A DNA stretch of 64,000 nucleotides from Lepraria neglecta. Taxonomy: Eukaryota; Ascomycota; Lecanoromycetes; Lecanorales; Stereocaulaceae. Position numbers and translations under genes: made by a program. Under the pieces are notes generated by a model that had not been told where the DNA came from, ran no database searches, and worked only from the letters and a program-made list of their open reading frames with translations. The stretch lies in contig CM065652.1 of the NCBI GenBank assembly GCA_033220425.1, positions 2,542,001 to 2,606,000 of the forward strand. Direction: 5' to 3'. This document shows, one piece after another, positions 23,413 through 35,814 of this stretch; position 1 is the stretch's first letter, and each line of letters opens with the position of its first letter.

Positions 23413-24253
23413 ACTGGTAGGGTAAAAGTTGACGAATAGAAATATACTCCTTTACGAATAGTCTTCTACGCTGAGGCTACCTTGCTTACCAGGCGTGTTG
23501 TCGAAACAGACTATGCCTGCTGCTGCTGCTCAAACGCACGCCAACACTTTAGTCCTGGAGATTCTTTCGTCGCGACCAGCTCGGTCTGCTATGGGAGTGC
23601 ATGGGAAGCAACGTTCGGCTCAAAGTGCTTTCTATTTGATACGAATATTCATTGCTCGTTCTAGCGCTTCGGGAAATACAGCTGTTACTTTGCAGCACCG
23701 ACCAGCGTCTGACGGAAAGAATTCACGTACTGAGCACAGCTGGTGGCGCTGGGTGTGATGCTTAAAACCAGCACAGATTACGTGAACACTGACTCTAGGT
23801 GAGCAGCAAGGTGCCGAATTGACGGTCTTAATGAGCAGGAAACCTTCACTTTGAGAGTGTAGTTGAGCATAGATTTACCATCTCGATGATCGGGAAAAGC
23901 CAGAATGTTTCGCTTTGAGTACCTGGTTGAGAAGTCAACAGTCCTTTTGACATCTCGATGAGTGAGAAATAAGCACTTTGGTTATCCTGACGAGCAACAC
24001 TGAACTGAAAGAGGAGTTTTGGCTTTTCAACGTCTCTTTCGTGTACGTTCTCAGCGCTTAATGGGTCAAAAATCTGCCGGAACGGCTGCTCACGGAGCCT
24101 GTTTTCATATTGTATCATTGGAATTCTTCACACGAGATACCCAAATCACAAGCCCAAACCACCAACACCATGCTACCATGCTATTGGACGTCACTATGCC
24201 ATAACGCCATGCTTCATAGATACGATAATTTCATATTCCCACATCAAGATCAA
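23413..24253. other. intergenic between convergent TRK and RING genes
   Basis: 3' flanks of both genes. No supported gene or RNA. Confidence 0.5.
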
Positions 24254-25818
24254 TCATCTAAATCCAGGAAACATAGTCCCAACAGCCCTCCGCCACCTCG
24301 GCATCCTAGCCCACCTCTCCGCCTCCTCATCCTCAAGCGTCCTCTCAGGGCCCCGCATTCTACTCAATCTCCTCCTCATCCGCTCTCTCCTCGCATTGAC
24401 ATCCGCTGCTGGCGGCCTAACCTCGTCTGCCTCAGTCTGTGGCCCTGACATCTCGGCCGCTGTACGATTACTAGCTGCAGGCATTGGACTAGACACTGTC
24501 CTTCCACCAACGGCGTTCATCTCAATCTGACTCCTTGTCGGCTGAGTCGTACCACTCGTTGTATCAGGCGCACTGAAGACCCTTCTCCCCCTCTCAAGCT
24601 GTCGCCTAAAATTCGTGATCCACCACGTTCCGTCGATTCCATCGGCGCTTCCACCGTGCATGCGCTGTCTCTCTCTCAGACGCCGTTCAGCTCGCACCAT
24701 GGCGTTGGTTATGGGTTCGTTCTTGGTGGGGAGCACTTGAGCCATGCAGACTGGGCAGCGGGAGCTTCGAGAGGCGAGATGCGGGTCGATGCATTGGGGG
24801 TGGTAGATGTGGTGGCAGGGGAGGGAGCGGACTTCGGTGGCTTTGGGGATGAAATCTTCTAGGCAGATTGTGCATGAGGATTGGGAAAAGAAAGTGTGGT
24901 TTTCTGCGGCTGTTTCGGAGGAGAGTTCCGAGAATTGTGCTCGATTTACTTCGTTGGGTGTGTCGTTGGTCGGAATGTAGATGTATGTGGGCAGTTTTTC
25001 GATCTCTTCTGGCGGTATTCGGTGGCTGCGCTTTATGCCGAGAGTCTCGAGGTCGACTTCGCCGTTCTCCACACGACGTTGCAGAGCGCGACGGTGCCGG
25101 CGTTGGAAATAGTGCATCGAAACGGAGGTTGCGCCAATGAGGAGGAGCACTATGCCGAGAACGATCAGGAGGAAGGCCCACAGTGTTGGTAGATTATTTG
25201 AACCAGTAGTTCCGAAAGAGGTGTAGAGTCGGACGTAGTCGCTCTGGTCGAACTGCACCTCTGAAAGAATTGCACTGATCTCATCGTTTGACGAATTGCC
25301 GGAGTATTGCGCCAACTGTTGCATGGTAGCTGCTCCTTCAGTACCAGGTATAGCATAGACCGGGAATCTGTAATGTGCCTTCCATTGGCCCCCATCGTGC
25401 AAGTCCCAAGTTTCGTCATTGACTGGTGGAGGTATAGTGGTGCCGTTGTCGGGGACGTAGAACATGAAGGCCGTGATTCCCTGCGCGGCGGCTAGGTAGG
25501 ACTTCGTGCAAGCTGCAGATATCCATGGCGCAAAAGCAATATAGACGTACTCTGCTTGGGGAAGATTGGACAACCGAGTGACATTGTTCGGGACGTACTG
25601 CGCCGAGGCGTTCACGCAAGGATCGAATTGTTGGAGAGTGGGAACATAGAGCAGGCCCTCAATATCGCCTCCGCCATTGTTGCTCGAGAGGGTCCGGATA
25701 TGGCTATCGTCGAAGAGTTCGAAAGAGGAGTTAGCGTTGATTCGCGCTCGTTGAGGATTGGGTGAGTTCGAGGTAGGATCGCTGAATGCAAGAACGAAGG
25801 TGTCATATGATTGGGCGG
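24254..25818 (-). CDS. single-pass membrane RING-H2 E3 ubiquitin ligase with PA-like luminal domain
   Basis: The large exon 25818-24254 encodes about 520 residues. The luminal part (about residues 1-235) contains a protease-associated-like pattern with Cys pairs and many N-glycosylation sequons (NGT, NAS, NVT). One membrane segment follows: LWAFLLIVLGIVLLLIGATS. A RING-H2 finger lies about 110 residues later: CTICLEDFIP, then LPCHHIYHPQCIDPHL and CPVCMAQ, a full C3H2C3 ligand set. The tail is Arg-rich. This layout (signal, PA, TM, RING) is that of PA-TM-RING ligases acting in the endomembrane system. The acceptor at 25819 needs one leftover base from an upstream exon. Candidate signal-peptide sequence (FIAFLWLLTLVLL) lies near 26020-25980, but no start and donor there is convincing, so the N-terminus is missing from this call. 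Confidence 0.82.
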
Positions 25819-26456
25819 CTACTTGATGTCAGTATTGACGGTAGTAGATTCATAGAAAGATGGGACTGTACACATCGTGGCTCATGAAAGATCAAGCGGT
25901 GCGGATATGAAGATCCCAGTATCATTCGTCATATATACATCGCGAGGTTGAACAGGAGCAAATGATGCGATGCTATATAAATTTCGACCGAGAAATTGTT
26001 AAGACTCGAGCAACACAAGCGTCAAAAGCCATAAAAATGCGATGAAAGGGAGAATTTGGGGGGCGGGCGTCTACAAGGTGACGACTCGAGCTATTGGATA
26101 TCGCCCCCGAGACATTTATTCACGCTAAGATATTTCGGGCCGACGCGGCTTGTTGAACGAAGCTTGTTAGCCGCTATCCATCAGCCTCAATCCCGCCAAT
26201 CCTTAGGCATTCATTATCCTACAGCAGCCCATCTGCTCACCGCAATGACTGCAAATATAACTGGAGCGAGACGTGTCGCCACTCTTCCATAACCTGTTTG
26301 TCGACCTTTTGATGTACAAAAGGCTATATTGACGTTGCTATTCACCCCACCTACATGTGATTCACTTCTTACCCAACGTCGTACAACCTTCTTCCAACGA
26401 CACACCTACCACCTGCCTCCACGACCAATTCATGTGTGATTGATGAATTGCTCAAA
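25819..26456. promoter_or_regulatory. divergent upstream region of the RING gene and NGG1
   Basis: Holds the unresolved first exon(s) of the RING gene on its left side and the NGG1 promoter on its right. No specific sites assigned. Confidence 0.45.
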
Positions 26457-28973
26457 ATGCCCCCGGCAGTCATGAAAAGCAAACCCAAGGCCCGCGAAGG
26501 CCGGCAGTCGCGCAGTCGCAATACTACTCCAAGCTCTGCTGTCGAAATGCCTTTATCAAATACCACACCATCAAATACGGCATATACAGACATACTTATT
26601 TCAAATCTTATGGTACCTACAAACATAAGCTATGACGACATCCTAGAGCGCCACGGCGGCACTGGGGGCATTCCAGATCCTAGCCATCTGAACACGATGG
26701 CAAAAGACTTGAAGCAGTTGGGTGATTTGGCATCAGCGCGAAGCGAAACCTGTAATGCGGGGATGCGTGCATTGGCAGAGAGACGGAAAGGCGCTGTTCT
26801 GGAGGAGGAAAGAGAGCGAGAGCGAGAACGACGGGAACGAGAGCAAGCTACACGTGCACGTGAATCAGAGGAACGCCGAACATTGAAGAGAGAGGCTGAA
26901 GAGGAGGACGATGCTAGAGAACGAAAGGGCAGTAAGAATAAGAAGCGGAAGGAGCGTAGCGCTGTGAGGGAAGAGAGGCCTCTGAATCATGGTGCGCATG
27001 GTCTAGCTAGGCAAGATGGGTTGGACTTGCCACTTGAAGGTGAGCTACGAGATGTCTCTTTACTAGTTCACACCGGCACTTTTTGACACACAAAACCCTC
27101 CTAACACGCTCTGCAACACAACACCTTCTTGAGCTATAAACACCCAGCAGCGTTTTGTCATATTGCACAATCACTATACCTTCCTTTTGGTGCTTGTCTC
27201 GCGAAGAATATCTCCTCAAACGGTCAGCAATGCCTCTCTGCGTTCCTAAGCACATACCCAAGGGTTATGTTCTTGGAAATGCAAAACCAGAAGGTCAACT
27301 AGATCGCGAGAATGCGTCGCTAGAATTAGAGGTAGACCCTCCTTCACAGCCTGCTCTTTGGCGGAGATGACACTTCAATTCAGACCAGGCGAAGCACAAG
27401 AAGAATTAGAGCTAATTCAATTGCAGCTTCACCCTCCCAGGTAACCAAAGCTTCGGCTTCACCACCCAAGAGAAAGCTCGATGCCATCTCTGGTAGAAGC
27501 TCCTCATCGCTATCCGAGGCTTCCCCTGTTGCATCACCGTCCACAGCACCTCCTCTAGATCCTACCTCTCCTCGAGCAACACCGATATCAAGCACCTCCT
27601 CTGATGACGCACATCAACCTCCCCCTGCTGCAAACATAACCCAATGGAAGACGTTTGGGCCCAATCCCTTGACATTCGATGATCCCACTGTCTATGAAAT
27701 CCGCCCAATCTCGGACGACATGACAGATGATGAGAAAAAGGAAATATACTGTGTTGCCTCGTTTCCTCATGATGACCTCAAGGACTTTATTGCCGGAACG
27801 CCTCCAAACAAGGACTTTAGTAATGCGGTCAAGCCAAACAACCAGACTGCTGCTCATACTTTCTCGGCTTACCTTGACAATTACCTGAGGCCGCTGAAGG
27901 AAGAGGATATTGGATTCTTGAACGAGCGTGTAAGTTTTATGAGTCGCAAATCTCGTTCTATAGACTGACTTTGCTAGGGCGATCGAACAACGCCATTCGT
28001 CATGCCTCGAAGAGGAAAACGTTCATACAAGGAGATATGGGATGAGGAAGATGGATCTACATCTCGAGAGACACCCGAGCAAGACAGACTACCTCCCAAT
28101 CAATCCCGTGGTAATCTCGATCAAATGAACGACAAGATCGCTGAGACCGATCAGATCTCGAGCGGGCCTCTATTAAACCGCCTTCTCTCTACTATGCGCT
28201 TCGAGCATCGTGCTCCTCCCGAGGAAAATTCTCAGACAAACGGCCTTACAAATGGTACCGACGAACCATCTCTCACAAACGGTGACCTTCCCCACGGCAC
28301 ATCTCACGAGCCAAACTCCGACGACCCCAACAACAAAACCACCTCTCTTCCTCCAGCAACCGCACTGCCTTCCTCTGACCGGCCTCCTACCAACGCCCCA
28401 AATCTCACCCATCCCCAAATCGATGAGCGTCTCAAGGCGGAGCTCCGCCATATCGGCTTTCTCGCGCCAGACGACGAGCCTGACTACGATTCACATTACG
28501 ACGATGAAATCGCCGAGCGGCTCCGCTACCTGCAAGAAGAGCTAAGAAGAGTGAGCATACTGAATGGGGCGCGCAAGCAGCGAGTCTTGGACTTGGCGCA
28601 AGAGCAAATGGCGTATCAAGAGTATGCAACGATTCTCGAAGATCTAGACGGACAGGTCCAGCAAGCCTATCTCAAACGCAGCCGAACGATGAAGTCCAAG
28701 AAAAACAGCAAGCGCCCCGGCGGCGCCGGAGGCGGCAGCCATCCCGGCCACGGCGGCGTGTCGACTGATGGCGGTGTCAGCAAGCCAGGTATTGGCGATG
28801 TGGCGAGGCAGTTGATGACGAGGAGGGCGAAATGGGAGGAGAAGATTGGGCCGGTTTTTAGGAATGATATCCGCAGGGTTAGGGGGAAGGGGGAGGGGAT
28901 CTTTGGGGATGCGGTTATGGAACCGTTGGTTAGGCAGGAGAAGGAGAGGTGGGAGGAGGAGGCTGAGCTTTGA
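26457..28973 (+). CDS. NGG1: Ngg1/Ada3 subunit of the SAGA/ADA histone acetyltransferase complexes
   Basis: Four exons, 26457-27039, 27228-27331, 27384-27929 and 27978-28973, fit in phase for 742 residues. Early residues contain SYDDILERHGGTGGIPDPSH and a charged coiled-coil region rich in Glu/Arg (about 120-175). The third exon carries TFGPNPLTFDDPTVYEIRPI. The C-terminal Ada3 domain is clear: DDEIAERLRYLQEELRRVSI, ARKQRVLDLAQEQMAYQEY and DLDGQVQQAYLKRSRTMK. Ada3 links Gcn5 and Ada2 to the rest of the complex and is needed for nucleosomal H3 acetylation. The splice giving LPLEA-MPLCVPKHIPKGYV was chosen by phase and family fit. The gene appears intact. Confidence 0.92.
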
Positions 28974-29334
28974 ATTTATGTGTGGGATGTCTGGCTTTTG
29001 GGTTGGAACGGCGGTCCGCATTTATGATCTGCATGTATTTGGGGGTGGGGAATACCTTGCTGATACAGGCGTTTTTGCTTTGATGGCACGGCGAGCAGAC
29101 CTAGGGAGGCAGGGTGGCCCGAGAGATCGATGTCTCTTGATTGGAATGCTGGATTTATAGCCCGTACTCTATATTGTTGGTAGCGTTTAACAAGAGATCC
29201 AATCTTCAATAGCTACATGGCTTCTTATCAAGTCATATTACTCTTTTCATCATACGAAGCACACGCAGTCTTCTCAGTGTGATGCGCACATTTAGTGGCA
29301 AGCAAATGCGTCCGAAGTGGACATGTATTATTAG
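28974..29334. other. intergenic
   Basis: Convergent 3' flanks of NGG1 and the decayed kinase gene. Nothing recognised. Confidence 0.5.
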
Positions 29335-32150
29335 CTATTCAAAAGGCACTATATCCTTAAACGGCGTATACTTCCCCTTTTTCACACCACCTCCTCTCCC
29401 TGATCTCTGCCTTTTACTACTACTTCCCCCATCCCTGCTCGTCCCTTGAACCCCGTCTTGCTCTCCATCCCGTTTCCGCTTGCGCCTGTAATTCCCATTG
29501 TGGATTACATCGTCCTCGCTATCGTTGTCTCTTTCTGGTGCGTCTTCTTCCTCCCGGTTGGTTTCTTCGTTCTGCTCCTTGGTTTCCTTCGAGCTAGTGT
29601 CTTTACTTTTCTCTGCTGAATTGTCTCTGCCTAAGATGCCCAACGCCGCCTTAGCCGCATTACGAGCCCATTCGGGAGGGCTTTGAGGCTTCTTCTTCGT
29701 CCTTGTCCGCGTTTGGGCCATTTCCCGTTCCATCTTGGTCCGTTCCATCTAGATCTTCTGTGTCTTGGTCATCTCCACCCTGGTCTTCCGCGTCTGGGTC
29801 GTCTCCATCTTTGGTCGTCCCTATCTGGATCTCCTGTATCTTGGTGCTCTCTGTCTTGGTGGTCTCCATTTTGGTCGGCTCCATCTGGGTCCTCTCTATC
29901 CGAGTCCTCTGCGTCTTGCTTCTTACGGACCTGCTTCTTTCGGCCTCTTTTCTTTCCGGGTTTATAATCTGAATCATCCTCGTTTGTAGTGTAACAATCG
30001 TCTGTATCGCTATAACCAGCGTTTTCATCCTCCTCTCCAGGACCATCCTCAGCATCTGGTTCGCCATCTGGAGGTGCAGCTAGCTTAGGCCCTTTCTTAC
30101 CTCTCGTGGGATGCCCTCCATCGTTATCATCATCCGCATCGTCCTCCTCGTCATCGTCTTCCTCTTCGTCGTCGTCCTCCCCTTCAGGGCCGTCCTCAAC
30201 GTCTAGTTCATCATCTAGTACAATGGGATTGTTCAGTCTGCGACCAATCGAAGATGGAGATCTGCGCGAACCACGTCTTGCCGGTGGAACGATGTCCTGT
30301 TTTGCAGAAGAAGCACGTGGCACATTCCTATCGAAAAGCTGCTGGCCATTTAGATTTGCTCCAGGGGGAAGATCTCCATCATCATCGTCGTCGTCGTCCT
30401 CGCCATTATCGTCATTAGCACCCTCAGGTCCATCCATCCCATCATCAGAATCGTCGCCATAGACAGTCTTTGCGATGCTATCCCGTGGTGCTTTCGGATC
30501 CAGATCCGGCCTTGTGGGGAATTTGATCTTTACTGAAGTATTAGTAGGACCTGACTCTTTCTGACACTGAGGCTCCAATCTGCGCAAAGGCTTGAATGTT
30601 CCCGCGCCGAGCTCATTTATGTCGTCCCCTCTATAATAAGACACGGCCCTGCTGGTCTGGTAGGGGTCTAGTCCTGCCCGAATGTTCGGTGTATCTCTTG
30701 CTTACAACATCACGATACATCTTGAAATTTTTTGGAGTTCCTCGATGGTAGCAGGCGCTTCGGGCTGTGCGTGCAGACAAAGTTTAATCAGATCGCGCAG
30801 CTCTCTGCTGTACTTTACTAGTCTGCCGTTCTTGGGGACTTTCATCATAGTCTCATACACGTCATTCTCGACGCCTTTGTGTCCCTTCTTAAGGCAGTGG
30901 GTTATCCTCTCCAGGGTGAGCAAATCAAACATGATCGCGCCAATTGCCCAGACATTAGTATGAGCGAGTATTTTCTTTGGTATGCTCCTCCCTACAAGCA
31001 AACACTCTTTCTCGTACGTGTGTGGTCTGATCTTCGCTTGCTCCTGAAAGCTAGGTTAGTCGCGCAAAGATCAAGTAGACATCTTACTCACTGGCGCCTG
31101 ATAGTCCTCTGTCCCGTTACCTCGGTAGTGCCAGGGAGTTGCGAGATCTCCTGCATGAGTTTCGAAGGACATCCCAAAATCGCCAAATTTGGCGGTCGCC
31201 CCGAGTCAGTAGTTGTCTTGCAATACGGGAATGAAGCTGGAAGACAAGTATCCGAGTAGCAAAAATCATTGCCGAGAAAGATGTCTCTAACCCACATTCG
31301 CGGGGCGGTGCGTTCGCGAGAAGTTTCACAATGGAGATGACTTACGGTAGAATGGCACCCCAGTAGCTTTATCCTCGTATCCTAGGAAAACTATTGTCCA
31401 TGAGTAATGATCCTGGCAATGTGTGGCTCGAGGTTGCACGACTCACTATTGGCGGGCTTCAAGTCACAGTGAACGATCTCTTTATCCCACTGCTCTTCTA
31501 CCTTGCAATTCTTTGGCCCGTCCCGCATTGCGGCAGCTGCTTCCACTAGAACATTCCGGAATCAGCATCTCCTCATCAAGACATGGCGAATTGAGACTTG
31601 TTTCGTTGCACCAGGAATAGCACCGACCGGGAAAGGATTAAACAGAAATGTGCCTTACCAAGATAGTGGAATGTTTCCCATAAAAAGGCTTCTGGGAGGT
31701 AGTGCCTGGTTGAATCCGAGTTGAGTTATCGCCATATGATAATTATTCAAGCATAACATACCCAAATCTCTTATACCTATGAATAAATCTCTTAAGGTCA
31801 CCATAAGGACAATACTCCATGTAGATTCGGTGTACTCTGTATCAAGGGTATCGCCTGTGACTGCGATAGCGGACCAAAGACTTGCAATCGGCCTCGTTCA
31901 ACTTCCTCATTATTGTCGCCTCGTTTGGCATGCGTTTATCCCAGGTTCTTGGACCAACCTGCTTGACCACCATTTGCTAGCTCACTAATCAGCATCATTC
32001 AAGCCGAACCACCCTGGAAGCCTTACATCGAGAACCCTGCCATTAGTGCTGACCCTCTCTCAAAGACCTGCAATGCCAAAAGGACCTACGCCGAGAGGTT
32101 GTTTGCCAACCCATGAATGGTCGCCAATGCCGGACTGTGAGCTGATGAAT
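29335..32150 (-). pseudogene. decayed protein kinase gene with long acidic repetitive tail
   Basis: Kinase landmarks appear in order on the reverse strand: a glycine loop GVGPFG (about 32092-32075), KQVG and a helix-C-like NEATIMRKLNE segment (about 31970-31900), IYMEYCPYGDLKRFI, the catalytic loop HCDLKPAN (31470-31447, with Cys for the usual Arg of HRD), DFG (31181-31173), YQAP in place of APE, and NVWAIGAIMFDLLTL. A downstream segment (from SYYRGDDINELGAGTF at 30644) leads into a roughly 400-residue Asp/Glu-rich tail made of short repeats, ending GKYTPFKDIVPFE at 29335. The reading frame is interrupted: a TGA falls right after the glycine loop, another before YRVHRIYMEYC, and the acidic tail is split over different frames. 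Introns explain some but not all of this. The product was probably a fungal-specific Ser/Thr kinase; its role is unknown. Confidence 0.6.
29683..30460 (-). repeat. short tandem repeats coding for an Asp/Glu-rich tail
   Basis: Degenerate units such as GACCAAGATGGA and GATGAGGAC recur across the kinase tail, giving long Asp, Glu and Gln runs in one frame and Ser- or Leu-rich shadow frames on the other strand. Repeat slippage is a likely cause of the frame changes seen here. Confidence 0.6.
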
Positions 32151-33714
32151 CTGGCATGTGGGTAATGATCATGCTTCTTCGTCTTTGGTCGGGCGCCCTA
32201 CGATTGCTACCGATTTGATGTCGTCTTCATCTTCGGAAATAGAATCGGTGGAATACGATGTGATGGATTGTTCGCTCGCCAGTTCATCCCTTGAACCCCT
32301 TGGCCGAAGCCCAGCTTGATTGTCGGGTATTAGACCTGTGTCGTTATCCGGCGGTAAGGCCTTGAGGTTGGCCACGCCCTGCGGCGTGACGTGATATATG
32401 CCCTTAGTCGCGGTCTTCAATTTTGGCATTCTCTTGCCTAGGCGTAACAAACTACCCTGAAGTGTGTTCTGCCTTACTTTGATTTGATTGTAAGATCTCA
32501 AGGAAGACTGAAATGTTTGGAGTAGACCCCAGCCAGTTCGGTTGAGTGGTTGTGCGATGTAGTGATTGTTGCAGATTTCGTTCCTCTCTGCTGTTGATTG
32601 AAGTTCTGTTGAGCGATAAAGACACATGGGAGCTGAAAGAGAACAAAAACCAACGTTGTTTTTAAGGCGTCTAAATTCAGGAACGTCGAAGTAAACAAAG
32701 CATCGCATCAATGAACCGCAGGTTTGCGGAAATTTGAATGACCATGATCTGAAAGCACATCACATGTGCCGGACAAAGCTCTGAGCCCGCCATTTGAATT
32801 GATGGTATTCCCACTACATTGTCCCTTCAGAAAGAAGATGGACAACGTACCAACAGGACAAAGGCGCCCGGACATTGCGAAGACATACGGAATAGAGGAA
32901 ATCCAAACTCCTACCTTGGTTAGCGCCCATATCTATGGAAACAAAATTTTCTCGAGCTTTTGCTTCGATTCTTGGCAATCTGTCATGGCAATGACAAAGG
33001 CGATCCTCCCGACCTATGTGTGGATAGAGAGCGAGGGATTTCTTTGTTAACAAGTTCCAATGCCACTGATATTAGCAATGGAAAAGGAACCTCTAATGGG
33101 CTTAGAGAAGTGCATCTAAGTGGTGACGCGTCCAATAGGTTAAGCTACCTTGTAGGTCTGATACTTCGACAGTGCTGCAAGCTGTCGGAGATGTTAGGAA
33201 CAAACAAAGATTTTGAGCATGTCGAAACGAGATAGAAGTCGCTTCTCCTGACATGCATGATGATGATGATGATATTGAGTTGATACATCATGCAAATCAA
33301 TCCACGCGCTCCATGCAATCCCAAGATCTCGGGCTCCCTCGGTCCTGCAGATTAGGTGCTTTTTAGCGTGGGGCACTTGCCCACCCGTGGGCAAGTGCAA
33401 CCTAGTTCGCTTGGCAAGAACGATGATTAGCCAACCGTTAGCCACCATCGGTGATCAAGCGAAATTGGCAAGCTGAGCCCGCTCGACGGACCGCTTTCTT
33501 GTTAGAAAGGCAAACATTATTCGAAGCTTCAAGCCACATGCATGAGAAAGTGGAGCTGAGAGGTGGCGGCCTGTAATTTTGCCGACCTGATTCTGTCTGA
33601 AACATCACGCAGTCATCGTCAATGTCGATCCTGCTCAAAGGTATTACCAAGAAATACCGTCTTCCTTACCACCCTTAACCGTACCGGTGCCTCCAATGTT
33701 CCTTGTGGCTCACC
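32151..33714. other. 1.5-kb stretch without a supported gene
   Basis: A 180-codon reverse frame at 32169-32711 ends just upstream of the kinase remnant and could be its former N-terminus or chance; I cannot decide. A GATGATGATGATGAT run lies near 33258. The last few hundred bases are probably the promoter of the next gene. Confidence 0.4.
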
Positions 33715-34880
33715 ATGTCAATGGACTTTGTTGGGTCTCCCAACTTTAGTGACCGCTCTCTGCCTCGCCATTCCGCCAATGGTCGACGAAGTAGAGCTGG
33801 CTCCAGGGCCAGCTCGCTCGATCACAGATTGTCTATCATAGCTGAGGACGCCAATGCACCGCCGCCGATACCTGCGCAGACACACAATCGCCCTTTCAGC
33901 CGAAGGTTTCTTGGAGAGCCGCCGAGGTATATCAATGGACATAGGCCGCCTCAGTACACTTTGTGGGATGTTACGGGGCCGAAAGGGGAGAAGTTTCAGG
34001 ATCTGAGGGACAATGCATATGTTGCGAGAAGAGGAGGCTGGAAGAGAATATGCTTGATTGCTTTGATCATGATAATCTGCATCGTGGCTCTGATAGTAGG
34101 ACTGGTCGTTGGCCTGCACAAGAAATCCAGCAGGTACGCCTGATACACATCCTTGAGATCCCTCAAACTTGCAACTGACGCTGTACCTACAGCAACTCCG
34201 TTCCCGCATCAGCATCTTCAACCTCCTCACCCAGCACCGGCCCCTTCCCCGCCGGCTCCTGGACATTCACAACCTTCCTCGACAGCGAAAGCGCAGCCTG
34301 CACCTCTCAAAACTCAAGCTGGGAATGCGAACCCTCCGTAACCTACGCCTCCTCCCCCACAAACTCAGAAGCAACATTCAACTGGATAATCAACTCCACC
34401 GGCCCGAGCTTCACAATCTCCTCAACCAACAATCCTTTCGCCATCGACTTCGATAACGCCACCCTCTCCCTCATTGACGGCGGCTCAGATAATGAACGCT
34501 ATACTTTCACTACTACGGTCCAGAAAGCCGTATTCCCTTCTTTCAACGTAAAATGCTATTACAACACCACACAGTTCACTGGCGACCTCTATACCAAAAG
34601 GGCAAAATCGTACCCACCGAGTTCCGGCGCGGCGGCTACATCCTCCGCAGCCGTAGCCGCAGCTTCGAATGGTCCTGTGGGAATGGCTGCTGGAGGACAT
34701 TTCGCAAATTGGAACTTCGCGGTTGATGCTACGCAGTCAGTAGGCGGTGGCCAGGATGTGCCGGCGTGCTATAATTATAATGCGAATAATGGGCAGATTG
34801 GAAGTCTGATTACGACTGGATACTCAGTGATGCCAGCGGCGGATTTCTGCAGCTGTGCGTATAAGAATTACGATCCTTGA
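33715..34880 (+). CDS. type II membrane protein of unknown function
   Basis: Exons 33715-34133 and 34193-34880 join in phase to 368 residues. The N-terminal about 115 residues are cytosolic, Ser/Arg/Pro-rich (RPPQYTLWDVTGPKGEKFQD). One membrane segment follows: ICLIALIMIICIVALIVGLVV. After it comes a Ser/Thr/Pro linker and an outer domain with WTFTTFLDSESAACTSQNS, several sequons (NSS, NNT-like, NST) and conserved-looking Cys and Trp positions, ending FCSCAYKNYDP. It resembles a widespread ascomycete family of anchored extracellular proteins, but I know no function for it. The ATG at 33715 is the first in frame after the promoter. No breaks seen. Confidence 0.82.
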
Positions 34881-35814
34881 CGGACTTTCGCTTTTCGGTA
34901 CATCACTTTCATCGGATGGAATTTTAAGAGGTGGATCTTTTCACGATACGGCTGTGTCGCTAGCATGGCGTTCCGGACTGGACTGCGGGTCAGCGTTGTT
35001 ATGATATCCCAGGGATAATAAAGTCTCGAGTTGTTATGGGATATCTCTGAAGTGATGGAACATTGAGGGAGTTGGAGGAACATATCTTCCATGTATGGAA
35101 GTGCCTAGGGCGTTGAAGACATGGGTCAATACCTTACTAGTTGTGATACTTAATATGTGTGCCTAGCTTCTCTTCGTCTAACGCGGTAAATATCTCCTCA
35201 GAAATCGCTTCTAGCAGGCTCTGATCTCCAAGTCGTTACAAAAGAGTTGATGATGTGAGCATAGTGTGAAGGGATAAGTGCTCAGATATGCTATAGATTT
35301 CCCATCTTACTACTCTCTACTACATCTAATAGTCTAGCATCCCATGCAACTCTAAATAGAAAGAAAATACTCGTTGCTCAAGCATCTCTTCTATCTACTA
35401 AGTCCTCGCCCTCAATTCAGTCAGGTATCCCAAGCATCTGCTCAACATCCTAAAGAAATTATCCTCATCTTGCTCAACATTTCCGTGTTCATACTACACC
35501 CCTGCTTCACGCTACTTCATCACGTACACCACTGACATAGCTCGGAGCAAGAGCTGTGGCTAACCCTGGGCATGCCCGCACTTTTTTCTCGTCTTTGATA
35601 GGAGTAGTAGATTGCTGTCATTTCCCTCTATGCCTAATAGCCAGCTCTGAAACCCTTTAATACAGCAAAGGCACGGGAATAGGAACAGCCTTTCCCGCAA
35701 AGGAGTGGGCTTCTGTCAACTGTACTCGCTTGACAACCCTTCCATTATTGGCCTTTTTTGCAATGGCATTGCAATAGCCTTGGGAATGTTCATTCCAGAT
35801 GTTTGACAGCCGTG
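34881..35814. other. intergenic, boundary of core and accessory DNA
   Basis: About 930 bases, AT-rich, without supported genes. It separates the last conserved gene from the decayed NLR-like locus. Confidence 0.45.

Noticed and set aside
30106-30462. Plus-strand Ser-rich open frame
   Set aside because: It is the antisense shadow of the Asp/Glu repeat codons of the kinase tail.
32169-32711. Reverse 180-codon open frame upstream of the kinase remnant
   Set aside because: No recognisable motif and it ends in a stop before the kinase; kept only as a note in the intergenic entry.
33250-33280. GAT trinucleotide run as a regulatory element
   Set aside because: A simple microsatellite with no supporting context.
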